From NCBI RefSeq assembly GCF_001476285.1, contig NZ_LDRU01000009.1, positions 1-64,000 on the forward strand: 64,000 bases of DNA, read 5' to 3'. This document shows positions 7,691 to 15,757 of the stretch, one piece after another. Below the pieces are notes generated by a model. That model made no database searches. It was not told where the DNA came from and saw only the letters and a program-made list of their open reading frames with translations. Each line of letters begins with the position of its first letter. The stretch's first letter is position 1. The stretch comes from Microbacterium testaceum (lineage in GTDB: Bacteria > Actinomycetota > Actinomycetes > Actinomycetales > Microbacteriaceae). Made by a program: the position numbers and the translations under genes.

Positions 7691-8809
7691 TCAGCCCTTC
7701 AGCGCCTCCGCGAGCTTCACGCGCGCCCCCATCCGCAGGAGGGAGTTCTGGTAGATCCGCGCGCCGATGGCGATCGCCGCGACGCACGACGCGATGAGGA
7801 CGAGCAGCGACAGCACCGGCTCCCACCACTGCGCGTCACCGAGGTACATGCGCAGCGGCATCCCCACCGGCGCCGAGAACGGCACGTACGACATGATCGT
7901 CAGCACGACCGGGTTGTCGTTGAAGAAGATCACGAGGAAGTACGGCGCCATGATCAGCATCGTGATCGGGGTCGTGGTGGCCCCGATGTCCTCCTGACGC
8001 GAGACCATCGCGGCGGCGGCGGCGAACAGCGACGCCAGCAGCACGAACCCGAAGAGGAAGAAGATCGCGAACCAGGCGATCGGGGCGCCCAGGGCGCTGA
8101 GCACCCCGGCCTGATCCGTCACGGCGAGGCCGATCACCGCGACCGCGGCGAGGAGCACGATCTGCGCCATCGCGAGCACCGTGTTGCCGAGCACCTTGCC
8201 GGCGAGCAGTGCGCGCACGGGGATCGCCGAGATGAGGATCTCGACCACCCGTGTCTGCTTCTCTTCCACGACGCTCTGCGCGATCGTGCCGCCGAAGGTC
8301 GACGCCGCGATGAGGAACACGAGCCCGAACGCGAGGGCGATGAAGTAGCGCAGCGCGCTCGCCGCGCCAGCTCCCGGCTCGAGCTCCTGAACGGGGGGCG
8401 TCTCGCTGAGCATCTGCAGAAGGGTCGAGGGCACCGAGTCCTTCACGACGACGGTGTAGTCGAACGAGGCGTCCGACGAACCCGACACCAGGGCGGCATC
8501 CACCGTCCCGTCCTCGACGAGGGCCGTGGCCGCGTCGTCGCTGTCGGCGACGGTGACCTCGAGTCCGTCGAGTCCCTCGACCGCCGCCTGCGTCTGCGCC
8601 GTGACGGCGACCGGGATGCCGCTTCCCGAGAGGTTGTTCGCGGCGAAACCGCCCCAGACGACCGAGGCGAGGGCGGCGAGCACGAGGATGATCGTCGAGA
8701 TGACGAACGCCTTGCTGCGCAGCTTCGAGCCGATCTCGCGTTCGGCGACGAGCCAGATGCTCTGCAGGTCGCTGGGGGCGCGGTGCGTGGTCGGGGTCGT
8801 GGTGCTCAC
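7691..8809 (-). CDS. ABC exporter permease, NatB/ABC-2 type
   Basis: A 372-residue membrane subunit. A cytoplasmic N-terminus (SIWLVAEREIGSKLRSKAFV) precedes the first helix. A large extracytoplasmic loop of about 130 residues follows (residues 60-170), then five helices in the C-terminal half. This is the ABC2_membrane_3 plan of NatB, a Na+ or antimicrobial exporter. The GTG start overlaps the stop of the ATPase gene by 4 bases (GTGA), so the two are translationally coupled. Together with the upstream kinase and regulator it fits an envelope-stress or peptide-antibiotic efflux unit, but the substrate is unknown. Transcription ends at the hairpin 7626-7671. Confidence 0.85.
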   Translation of the reverse strand: MSTTTPTTHRAPSDLQSIWLVAEREIGSKLRSKAFVISTIILVLAALASVVWGGFAANNLSGSGIPVAVTAQTQAAVEGLDGLEVTVADSDDAATALVEDGTVDAALVSGSSDASFDYTVVVKDSVPSTLLQMLSETPPVQELEPGAGAASALRYFIALAFGLVFLIAASTFGGTIAQSVVEEKQTRVVEILISAIPVRALLAGKVLGNTVLAMAQIVLLAAVAVIGLAVTDQAGVLSALGAPIAWFAIFFLFGFVLLASLFAAAAAMVSRQEDIGATTTPITMLIMAPYFLVIFFNDNPVVLTIMSYVPFSAPVGMPLRMYLGDAQWWEPVLSLLVLIASCVAAIAIGARIYQNSLLRMGARVKLAEALKG

Positions 8810-9690
8810 TGGATGACCTCCTTGAAGATCTCGGCGAGGGTAGGTCTCTGCGGAGCGAAGCTCACGACGTCGCCGCGCGAGACGGCCCCCTGCAGAACGC
8901 GCTGGGCCGAGGCGTCGTCGGCGGCGTCGAACAGGGCGTAGCCCCCGTCGAAGTCGAGGACCGTCACCCCCGGCTCGTCGCGCAGCCACCCGGCGTCGCC
9001 GCGCGACACCAGTTCGTAGCGGTGCGTGGCGTGCTCGGCCCGGAGGCCCTCGCGGGTCCCGGCCGCGCGGATCGTGCCGCCGGCGATGATGACGAGGTCG
9101 TCGCACAGCCGCTCGACGACGTCGAGCTGATGCGACGAGAACAGCACCGCGGCGCCCGCGGCCGCCTTCTCCTGCAGCACCCCGGCGACGACGTCGACGG
9201 CGAGCGGGTCGAGGCCCGAGAACGGCTCGTCGAGGATGAGCACGTCGGGCTCGTGGACGAGGGATGCCGCGATCTGCGCGCGCTGCTGGTTGCCCAGCGA
9301 GAGCGTCTCGACGAGGTCGCCGAGGCGCTCGCCGAGTCCGAGGCGCTCGAGAAGGGCCGTCGCCTTGGCGGTGGCCTCGGCCTTGCCGAAGCCGTGCAGC
9401 CGCGCGAGGTAGGCGATGTGCTCGGCGACCTTCATCTTCGGGTACAGCCCGCGCTCCTCGGGCATGTAGCCGAAGCGGCGGCGGTCGGACGTGGTGACGG
9501 GTGAGCCGTTCAGCACGACCGAACCGGCGTCCTTTCCGAGCACGCCGAGGGCGATGCGCATGGTCGTGGTCTTGCCGGCGCCGTTGCCGCCGACGAACCC
9601 CGTCAGCCGCCCGGGGGCGACGGTGAAGCTCACGTCGTCGAGCACGCGGCGACCGCCGTAGCTCTTGGTGATGCCGTCCAACTGGAGCAC
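8806..9690 (-). CDS. ABC exporter ATPase, NatA-like
   Basis: A 294-residue nucleotide-binding subunit. Walker A GGNGAGKT is at residues 34-41, the ABC signature appears as LSLGNQQ, Walker B is VLILDEPFSGLD, and the switch His is in LFSSHQLD. A C-terminal accessory domain of about 80 residues ends TLAEIFKEVIQ, typical of the NatA/BcrA branch. GTG at 9690 is preferred over an ATG 10 codons upstream because GAAGGGA lies 8 bases before it and the domain begins there (VLQLDGITKSYGG). It pairs with the overlapping permease. A dispersed palindrome separates it from the regulator gene, so the four-gene unit may be broken by partial termination. Confidence 0.9.
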   Translation of the reverse strand: MLQLDGITKSYGGRRVLDDVSFTVAPGRLTGFVGGNGAGKTTTMRIALGVLGKDAGSVVLNGSPVTTSDRRRFGYMPEERGLYPKMKVAEHIAYLARLHGFGKAEATAKATALLERLGLGERLGDLVETLSLGNQQRAQIAASLVHEPDVLILDEPFSGLDPLAVDVVAGVLQEKAAAGAAVLFSSHQLDVVERLCDDLVIIAGGTIRAAGTREGLRAEHATHRYELVSRGDAGWLRDEPGVTVLDFDGGYALFDAADDASAQRVLQGAVSRGDVVSFAPQRPTLAEIFKEVIQ

Positions 9691-9797
9691 GGTGCATCCC
9701 TTCTTCTCGATGCTTCCCACGCTAGGGATCCGGATGCCACGGCACCTCCGCCGCGGGTGGGGTCGTCGCCTCCGCCTCTCGGGGGAGGGCAGCCGGA

Positions 9798-9821
9798 GGT
9801 CCCTGAGCTCGTCGAGGGACC
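9798..9821. repeat. GGTCCCT-type dispersed palindrome, copy 2
   Basis: GGTCCCT (9798-9804) and AGGGACC (9815-9821) flank a GAGCTCGTCG core. It is the same family as 5261-5285, in opposite orientation. It is placed 9 bases past the stop of the response regulator and 108 bases before the ABC ATPase start, where it could attenuate read-through. Confidence 0.6.
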
Positions 9822-9829
9822 GGGCGCCG

Positions 9830-10498
9830 TCAGGCCAGGCCGTGCCGGTGCGCGAACACCACGGCCTGCACCCGGTCGCGCGCGCCGAGCTTCTGCAGCA
9901 CGTTCGACACGTGCGTCTTCACCGTCGCCTCGCCGATGAACAGTCGCGCGGCGATCTCGGCGTTGCTCAGGGCCTCGGCGACGAGTCTCAGAACCTCCGA
10001 CTCGCGCTCGGTCAGCGGTTCCGCGAGCGTGAGCGGGGGAGGGACGGATGCCGCGGGCTCGGGCGAGCGTCCCGAGGCGAAGCGCTCGATGACGCGGCGG
10101 GTGACCTCGGGCGCGAGCAGAGCGTCTCCGGCGCCGACGACGCGCACGGCCGAGACGAGCTCTTCCGGGCCGGCGTTCTTCAGCAGGAATCCACTCGCTC
10201 CGGCCGACAGCGCGGCGAAGAGGTAGTCGTCACGGTCGAACGTCGTGACGATGAGGATCGCGGCGTCCGAGGCGGGGTCGGCGGTGAGGAGTCGCGTGGC
10301 CTCGAGGCCGTCCATGTCGGGCATCTGCACGTCCATGCAGATGACGTCGGGACGCAGCTCCGCCGCCGCGGTGATGGCCTCGCGGCCGGTCGTGGCCTCG
10401 CCGACGACCGTGATGTCGTCTTCGAGCGAGAGGATCGTGCGGAAGCCCGCGCGCATCATCGCGTGGTCGTCGACCAGGAGGACCCGCAGCTCAGACAT
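9830..10498 (-). CDS. LuxR/NarL-family response regulator
   Basis: A 222-residue two-component regulator. The receiver domain (1-120) has the acidic pocket D10-D11 and phospho-acceptor D56 in VICMDVQMPD, the conserved Thr in IVTTFD, and Lys in LLKNAG. The C-terminal LuxR-type helix-turn-helix LTERESEVLRLVAEALSN is at about residues 158-215. The start ATG at 10498 overlaps the end of the kinase gene by 8 bases, which indicates translational coupling. The likely target is the downstream ABC exporter (8.8-9.7 kb) and possibly its own operon. This is inferred from neighbourhood; no binding site was identified. Confidence 0.9.
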   Translation of the reverse strand: MSELRVLLVDDHAMMRAGFRTILSLEDDITVVGEATTGREAITAAAELRPDVICMDVQMPDMDGLEATRLLTADPASDAAILIVTTFDRDDYLFAALSAGASGFLLKNAGPEELVSAVRVVGAGDALLAPEVTRRVIERFASGRSPEPAASVPPPLTLAEPLTERESEVLRLVAEALSNAEIAARLFIGEATVKTHVSNVLQKLGARDRVQAVVFAHRHGLA

Positions 10499-11774
10499 GG
10501 GCCACCTCGTTCTGCACGGCCGGGACGCGCACGCGAACGAGGTAGCCGCCGCGGGAGCGCGGTCCGATCTCGATCGTGCCGCCCGAGACGGCCGCGCGTT
10601 CGCGCATGCCCAGCTGACCGAGCCCCGGCGTTCTCGAGCCCGCGCGGCCCGTGTTCGAGACCTCGAGCTCGATGGCATCCGGATCGAATCGCAGGCGGAC
10701 GTCGGCGGTGGCATGGGGGCCGGCGTGCCGGCGCGCGTTGGTGAGAGCCTCTTGCGCGATGCGGTACAGGTTCACCTGCACGAGCGGGGGCGGATCGTGC
10801 GCGGGTTCGCCGATCGCGGTGAAGGTGGTGGGAAGGCCCGCGGCCGTCGCTTCGTCGACGAGCGCCGCGATCGAGGTCAGACCGTGCGTGGTCGGCGCGG
10901 TGTCGGGGTCGGACTCGCTACCGGGGGCGCGGAGCGTCTCGAGCAGCTGGCGCAGCTCGTGGAGCGACGTCCGCGCGGAGTCCTCGATGCCCGCGAGCAC
11001 CTCGCGCGCTCGGTCGGGGTCCTTGGTCGACAGCGCTCGAGCAACGCCCGCCTGCACGCCCATGAGCGATACGTGGTGCGCGACGACGTCGTGCAGCTCG
11101 CGCGCGATGCGCACACGGTCGAGCGCGACCGCCTGCGCCGCGGTGACCTCGCGTTCGGCTTCGAGTTCCGCGGTGCGCTCCTCGAGCGCGGCGCGCTCGC
11201 TCATCTGCTGGTGGGAGCGGTTCCCGAAGTAGTACGCCCCGCCGAAGAACAGCGCGTTCACGCCGATCATGAGCAACTGGTAGGCGACGAACGGCGAGAA
11301 GGCTCCCGCGCGTGAGAACGCCCCCTCGACGGAGGGATCGACGGGCTGGGTCGCGTCTTGGAACATCACGACGAACAACCACGTGAACATGCCGACGATG
11401 ATCGCGATCCGCACGATCGTCGCGCGCCGCCGGTTCTGCTCCCACGCGCCCACGGTGTACAGCGCGATGAACATCGCGATGTTGCCGGCGTAGATCTCGG
11501 GGATCCGCAGGGTCACCGCGAGGAAGTACGCGACCGACACGACGACGGCGGTGACCGACGGCCATCGCCGCCGCACCGCGATGGGCAGGGCGAGCACGAA
11601 GACATATCCGACGGCGAGGGCGAGCGACGCCTGTTTGTCGCCGTAGAGGCCCGAGACCGCCGACAGCACGGCGCTGAGCAACCCGCCGAGCAGCAGCATG
11701 ATCGCGAGCACGATGTCGTTGCGTCGCTGAGTGGGGGTGAGCTCACGGGTGAACGTGCGGGTGAGCGGTGGCAT
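10491..11774 (-). CDS. Sensor histidine kinase, NarL/DesK-type (HisKA_3)
   Basis: A 427-residue kinase with about five to six N-terminal membrane helices (20-185), a coiled-coil linker rich in Glu/Ala (188-220), the phospho-acceptor H228 in RIARELHDVVAHHVSLM, and a HATPase_c domain with N-box QEALTNARRHAG and G-box GLGQLGMRERA. There is no obvious extracytoplasmic sensor, so it probably senses membrane state or the partner ABC transporter (intramembrane-sensing type). TAGCGT lies 6 bases before the ATG (leaderless). It is the first gene of the kinase-regulator-ATPase-permease set. Confidence 0.9.
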   Translation of the reverse strand: MPPLTRTFTRELTPTQRRNDIVLAIMLLLGGLLSAVLSAVSGLYGDKQASLALAVGYVFVLALPIAVRRRWPSVTAVVVSVAYFLAVTLRIPEIYAGNIAMFIALYTVGAWEQNRRRATIVRIAIIVGMFTWLFVVMFQDATQPVDPSVEGAFSRAGAFSPFVAYQLLMIGVNALFFGGAYYFGNRSHQQMSERAALEERTAELEAEREVTAAQAVALDRVRIARELHDVVAHHVSLMGVQAGVARALSTKDPDRAREVLAGIEDSARTSLHELRQLLETLRAPGSESDPDTAPTTHGLTSIAALVDEATAAGLPTTFTAIGEPAHDPPPLVQVNLYRIAQEALTNARRHAGPHATADVRLRFDPDAIELEVSNTGRAGSRTPGLGQLGMRERAAVSGGTIEIGPRSRGGYLVRVRVPAVQNEVAHV

Positions 11775-11841
11775 CCCCTCACGCTACGGGGGACCTCAGC
11801 CAGCTGCATCCCCCTCGGGACGGAGTCAAGGGGAGGGGGAA

Positions 11842-11876
11842 TACAGGTTCACCGTCGATGCTTGCAGGTGAATGTA
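11842..11876. promoter_or_regulatory. Inverted repeat between kinase and FMN-reductase genes
   Basis: TACA-GG-TTCACC (11842-11853) faces GGTGAA-TGTA (11867-11876) across a 13-base centre. It lies in the divergent spacer, 41 bases before the FMN-reductase start. Its size and position fit an operator for a MarR/HxlR-type repressor, but no such gene is adjacent. Confidence 0.35.
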
Positions 11877-11916
11877 CCCGGGCGCGCGCCGCCCTCCGTC
11901 CCCAGAGAGGATCACC

Positions 11917-12489
11917 GTGACCGACTACACGATCGGCTACATCGTCGGAAGCATCTCCAGCACCTCGATCAACCGCCGCCTGGCGAAGGCCCTCGAGAAG
12001 GTCGCGCCCGAGGGCGTGACGCTCAAGGAGATCCCGATCAAGGACCTCCCCTTCTACTCGCCCGACTACGACGGGAACTTCCCCGAGGTCGCCAAGGAGT
12101 TCAAGAAGGCGATCGAGGATGCCGACGGCGTCTTCGTGGTGACCCCCGAGTACAGCCGTTCGATTCCCGGCGTGCTCAAGAACGCGCTCGACTGGTCGGC
12201 GCGTCCCTACGGCGAGGCGTCGTTCAACGACAAGCCGACCGCCGTGATCGGGACCTCGCAGGGCGGCATCGCCACCGCTGCGGGCCAGCAGCACCTCCGC
12301 TCCGTGCTCCTGCACTACAACGCCCTCGTCCTGGGCCAGCCCGAGGGCTACATCCAGTCGACCCCCGGCCTCTTCGAGGAGGACGGCACCGTGACCGACG
12401 AGGGCACCGCCGCGTTCCTCCGCTCGATCATCGAGGCGCTCGTCACGCTCATCCAGCGCACGGCTCCCGCCGAGGTCCCCGCGGTCTGA
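11917..12489 (+). CDS. NADPH-dependent FMN reductase / NAD(P)H quinone reductase
   Basis: A 190-residue flavodoxin-like reductase. The N-terminal strand IGYIVGSISSTSINRRLAKAL gives the phosphate-binding loop for FMN (S.S..S.N). FVVTPEYSRSIPGVLKNALDW is the conserved (TPEYN.S.PG.LKNA.DW) motif that defines the FMN_red family, here with Arg replacing a more usual small residue. It transfers hydride from NAD(P)H to FMN, quinones or azo dyes. GTG 11917 has GAGAGG 6 bases upstream. It is a single-gene unit, convergent with the sigma factor gene, with a possible operator at 11842-11876 suggesting induction by electrophiles. Confidence 0.85.
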   Translation: MTDYTIGYIVGSISSTSINRRLAKALEKVAPEGVTLKEIPIKDLPFYSPDYDGNFPEVAKEFKKAIEDADGVFVVTPEYSRSIPGVLKNALDWSARPYGEASFNDKPTAVIGTSQGGIATAAGQQHLRSVLLHYNALVLGQPEGYIQSTPGLFEEDGTVTDEGTAAFLRSIIEALVTLIQRTAPAEVPAV

Positions 12490-12565
12490 CGCCCGCGCAA
12501 CGGCGGGGTCGGGGTTCGCCTCGGCCTCGCCGTCGTCGCGCTCAGCCGCCCCCGCGTCCTTCGGT

Positions 12566-13807
12566 TCAGCGCCCCAGAGCCTCGGCCTTGCGCCGTAGGA
12601 GCGCTGCGGCGCGCTCGTTCCGGGTGCGATCGGCGGCCTCGAGCAGCTGCGCCCGCGCCTCGTCGTGGCGCCCTAGCCGCGCCAACAGTTCTCCGCGCAC
12701 CGACGGGATGAGGTGCGACCCTTTCAGCACCCCGGCGTCGGCGAGGTCGTCGACGATCGAGAGTCCCTCGAGCGGTCCGGATGCCATCGACACGGCGACC
12801 GCGCGATTGAGCTCGACCACGGGACTCGGTGCCACGCGGCCGAGCATCTCGTACAGCAGGACGACGCGGTCCCAGTCCGTCGCCTCCACGCTCGACGCCT
12901 CGGCGTGACACAGCGCGATCGCCGCCTGCAGCTGGTACGGCCCTCGGCCTTTCCCCATCGCGTCCGCGCGATCGAGGAGCGCCCGCCCGCGCGTGATCGC
13001 CGAGTGATCCCAACGCCGCCGGTCCTGGTCGGCGAGGAGCACGGCATCCCCGTTCGCGTCGACGCGGGCCGCGAAGCGTGAGGCCTGCAGCTCCATGAGC
13101 GCCGACAGCCCCAGTGCCTCGGGCTCGCGGGGCATCAGCCGGTTGACCACGCGTCCGAGTCGCACGGCTTCGTGCGCGAGCTCGGTGCGCAGCACGGCGT
13201 CGCCGCCGCTCGCGGCGTACCCCTCGGTGAAGATCAGGTAGATCACGCTGAGCACCGCGCCCCGTCGCGCGGGCCACTCCGCCGGCTCGGGGACCGCGAA
13301 AGGCACGCGTGCGGCCGTCAGCGCCTTCTTCGCCCGGACGATCCGCTGCTGCATCGTCGGCACCGGAACGAGGAAGAGTCGTGCGATCGCCTCCGTGTCG
13401 AGACCGCCGACGACCTTCAGGGTCAGTGCGACCTGTGCCTCGCGTGACAAGACGGGGTGGCACGCCGCGAACACGAGCCGCAGCACGTCGTCGTCGATCG
13501 GCTGCCACTCGGCATCCGAGATCTCGTCGAGATCGGCACCCATGAGCCGGTACTTCTCGTCGAGGTTCCGCTGCCGTCGCCACCCGTCGATCGCCCGGCG
13601 CTTGGCGACCGCGGTGAGCCACGCCCCCGGATTGTTCGGGATGCCGTCCCGCGGCCACTGCACGAGCGCTTCGGCCACGGCATCCTGAGCCAGATCCTCG
13701 GCCGTCGCGAGATCGCCGACCACGCGGGCAAGCGCCGCGACGATCCGGGCACCTTCGATGCGCCAGATCGCCGCGACGCGGCGCGAGAGGTCGGGGTCGG
13801 AGCTCAC
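12566..13807 (-). CDS. ECF sigma factor, ECF42 group (SigJ/DUF6596 type)
   Basis: A 413-residue RNA polymerase sigma factor, about twice the usual ECF length. The sigma-2 region is AEDLAQDAVAEALVQWPRDG with a following GAWLTAVAKRRAID DNA-melting helix (about 36-75). Sigma-4 is LTLKVVGGLDTEAIARLFLV with the recognition helix PTMQQRIVRAKKAL. A C-terminal helical DUF6596/TPR-like extension starts near VIYLIFTEGYAASG. ECF42 factors lack an anti-sigma factor and are encoded with DGPF/YCII proteins. That is the case here: the GTG start overlaps the stop of the DGPF gene by 4 bases. It presumably drives its own operon under an unknown signal. Confidence 0.9.
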   Translation of the reverse strand: MSSDPDLSRRVAAIWRIEGARIVAALARVVGDLATAEDLAQDAVAEALVQWPRDGIPNNPGAWLTAVAKRRAIDGWRRQRNLDEKYRLMGADLDEISDAEWQPIDDDVLRLVFAACHPVLSREAQVALTLKVVGGLDTEAIARLFLVPVPTMQQRIVRAKKALTAARVPFAVPEPAEWPARRGAVLSVIYLIFTEGYAASGGDAVLRTELAHEAVRLGRVVNRLMPREPEALGLSALMELQASRFAARVDANGDAVLLADQDRRRWDHSAITRGRALLDRADAMGKGRGPYQLQAAIALCHAEASSVEATDWDRVVLLYEMLGRVAPSPVVELNRAVAVSMASGPLEGLSIVDDLADAGVLKGSHLIPSVRGELLARLGRHDEARAQLLEAADRTRNERAAALLRRKAEALGR

Positions 13808-14232
13808 CGCGAGGCCTGCTCCTCGCGCCAGCCCTCCTCCTTCTGGATGTACTCGTTGTCGGCGAACGCCGCGAAGTCGGTCTCGTCGGTCACGCGGCGC
13901 ACCTCGAGCTTGTTGCCGGCGATGAGGGGTGCTCGGCGCGCCCACTCGATCGCTTCGTCGCGCGAGGACACCTCGATGATCCAGAAGCCGTTGAACAGCT
14001 CGTGCGTCTCGCCGTAGGGGCCGTCGGTGACCACCGGCTCCTCGCCACCGAACTCGACGACGAAGTTCTGGCTCATGTCCTCGGCCAGGCCGTCGCCGGC
14101 GACGAGCACGCCCGCGTTGATCATGGACTCGTTGTACGCGCCCATGTCGTTGATGATCTGCTCGAACGGGATCTTCTTGTACGCCGCGTATGCCTCGTCG
14201 GTGCCGCGCATGATCAGCATGTACTTCGTCAT
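13804..14232 (-). CDS. YCII/DGPF-domain protein, partner of ECF42 sigma
   Basis: A 142-residue protein starting MTKYMLIMRGTDEAY, the typical YCII opening. The DGPF motif is present in the variant DGPYGETHELFNGFWIIEV (about residues 89-107), followed by DEAIEWARRAP. Proteins of this family accompany ECF41/ECF42 sigma factors in actinobacteria and may act as modulators or targets; their biochemistry is unsettled. The ATG at 14232 has GGAGAG about 8 bases upstream. It is the first gene of a two-gene operon with the sigma factor. Confidence 0.9.
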   Translation of the reverse strand: MTKYMLIMRGTDEAYAAYKKIPFEQIINDMGAYNESMINAGVLVAGDGLAEDMSQNFVVEFGGEEPVVTDGPYGETHELFNGFWIIEVSSRDEAIEWARRAPLIAGNKLEVRRVTDETDFAAFADNEYIQKEEGWREEQASR

Positions 14233-14355
14233 GGTGGGTTCTCTCCTCTGCTTCGAGGGCTGCGGATGCCTGCCCCTACTATCGCGTCGAACGGCGACGG
14301 GCGGAATCGACAGGCCCCGGGAAAAAGTTCCGGGGCCCGTGTGCGGGCGGTTCGG

Positions 14356-14600
14356 CAGAGTCGGAGGGATGCAACGGATTCGGATCTCATGGGGGTGTGC
14401 GTCCGATTCTGTGGCGCCGGTCCGATTCCGGTGCCCTGGTCGGAGCGCGCGCGGCAGGCGCGGGCGCCCTACCGGGGGCCGTGCTGCTTGCGGGCGCCTC
14501 ACCAGAATCGGAGGGGAACATCGGATTCGGATGCCGTGGCGGCATCCGTCCGATTCTGTCGCGCCGGTCCGATTCCGGTGCCCTGGTCGGAGCGCGCGCG
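14356..14600. repeat. Two direct copies (about 97 bp) of a nested GGATTCGGA-type hairpin
   Basis: Copies at 14356-14452 and 14503-14600 are nearly identical, with the last 40 bases almost perfect. In each, forward words (AGTCGGA 14359 and ATTCGGA 14378; AATCGGA 14506 and ATTCGGA 14525) lie 19 bp apart. Their complements TCCGAT (14402 and 14421; 14549 and 14568) are also 19 bp apart. Copy 2 adds an inner GGATGCCG/CGGCATCC stem. The array fills most of the 409-bp spacer between xth (stop 14642) and the DGPF gene start (14232). The spacer holds no gene I can support. It is the same family as 56584-56656. Confidence 0.75.
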
Positions 14601-14641
14601 TCGGCGCGGCGTGCCGTCAGTCGGATGCCACACCCCGGGGC

Positions 14642-15487
14642 TCAGCCGAAGATCATCGGCAGATCGTCGTCGTCTCCGGCATCCGTCAGGTCGAGGTCGG
14701 CGACGACCGGGACGTGGTCGCTCGGGACCTCGCCTTTCCGCTCGTTGCGGTGGATCTCGGCGCCCTGAACCGCGTCGGCGAACGCGCGCGACCCGAGGAT
14801 GAAGTCGATGCGCAGCCCCTCGTTGCGGGGGAAGCGCAGCTGCTTGTAGTCCCAATACGTGTAGCCGGTGGGGATGAGCGGACGGACGACGTCGGTCAGC
14901 CCGGCCGTCTCGAAGGCGGCGAAGGCGGCACGCTCGGGTGGCGAGACGTGGGTGGTCGCGCCCTCGACGACCGTGGGGTCGCCGTTGTCGGCATCCGTCG
15001 GGGCGATGTTGAAATCGCCGGTCAGCGCGAGCGGCAGGTCGGGGTTCTCTGCGAGCGTCTCGGCCGTGTACTGGCGGAGCTTCTCGAGCCAGTCGAGCTT
15101 GTAGGTGTAGTGCGGGTCGTCGAGTCCGCGACCGTTCGGAACGTACAGGCTCCACACCCGCACGCCGTCGACGGTGGCGCCGATCGCGCGCGCCTCCTGC
15201 GGGAGGTCGGGCCCCTCTTTGCCCTTCTCGAAACCGGGCATGCCGGGAAAGCCGATCTCGACGTCTTCGAGCGGCTCGCGGCTCGCGATCGCGACACCGT
15301 TCCACTGGTTCAGTCCGTGCGCGGCGACGTGGTACCCGGCCTCTTCGAACGCCGCATAGGGGAACTGCTCGGTCTTGCACTTGATCTCCTGCATCGCCAG
15401 CACGTCGATGTGCTCGCGCACGCAGAACTCGACGGTGCGGGTGACGCGGGCGCGGATGGAGTTGACGTTCCAGGTGGCCAGGCGCAT
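14642..15487 (-). CDS. xth: Exodeoxyribonuclease III (AP endonuclease)
   Basis: A 281-residue EEP-fold nuclease for base-excision repair: cuts at abasic sites and trims 3' ends. It has MRLATWNVNSIRARV at the N-terminus, the metal-binding Glu in LAMQEIKCK, GYHVAAHGLNQWNGVAI, the catalytic TGDFNIAPTD, and the terminal SDHVPVVADLD with the catalytic His. A short acidic tail (DAGDDDDLPMIFG) follows. The ATG at 15487 has TAGGCT 7 bases upstream (leaderless), whereas upstream in-frame starts run into repeat DNA. The gene is flanked on both sides by hairpin repeats. It is divergent from pyrE. Confidence 0.92.
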   Translation of the reverse strand: MRLATWNVNSIRARVTRTVEFCVREHIDVLAMQEIKCKTEQFPYAAFEEAGYHVAAHGLNQWNGVAIASREPLEDVEIGFPGMPGFEKGKEGPDLPQEARAIGATVDGVRVWSLYVPNGRGLDDPHYTYKLDWLEKLRQYTAETLAENPDLPLALTGDFNIAPTDADNGDPTVVEGATTHVSPPERAAFAAFETAGLTDVVRPLIPTGYTYWDYKQLRFPRNEGLRIDFILGSRAFADAVQGAEIHRNERKGEVPSDHVPVVADLDLTDAGDDDDLPMIFG

Positions 15488-15581
15488 GGCATCCAGCCTA
15501 CTTTCGGGCGGGGACATCGTCGGTCTCGTGGAGGTGGGTCGGGTGGGCTGTCGTGCCGTCGCGTCGGGCCCGTGCCGTCGC

Positions 15582-15647
15582 GCGGAGTTCGTGCCCGACA
15601 CGCCGCTCGAGGCGGCGCGGCCGCGGCGTGTCGCCGACGAACTCCGC
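15582..15647. repeat. CGGAGTTCGT...ACGAACTCCG hairpin, single copy
   Basis: Arms of 25 bp (15582-15606 and 15623-15647) pair with three mismatches around a GC-rich 16-base loop. The left arm matches the repeated arm of the array at 26331-26664 (CGGAGTTCGTGGGCGACACG there). It lies in the 270-bp divergent spacer between xth and pyrE. Confidence 0.7.
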
Positions 15648-15725
15648 CGGACGGATGCCGAAGCTCCGCGCCGCGACATCCCCGGCCGGACGGATGCCGA
15701 AGCTCCGCGCGGTGACATCCCTCGG
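15647..15725. repeat. Two tandem copies of a 39/40-bp repeat
   Basis: CCGGACGGATGCCGAAGCTC begins both copies (15647 and 15686), and each ends in GACATCCC-CGG-like sequence. Each carries one GGATGCC word. It immediately abuts the hairpin at 15582-15647 and precedes the pyrE promoter (TAGAAT 15745-15750). Confidence 0.7.
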
Positions 15726-15757
15726 CCGCGCCGACATCGGCCAATAGAATCGATCGC

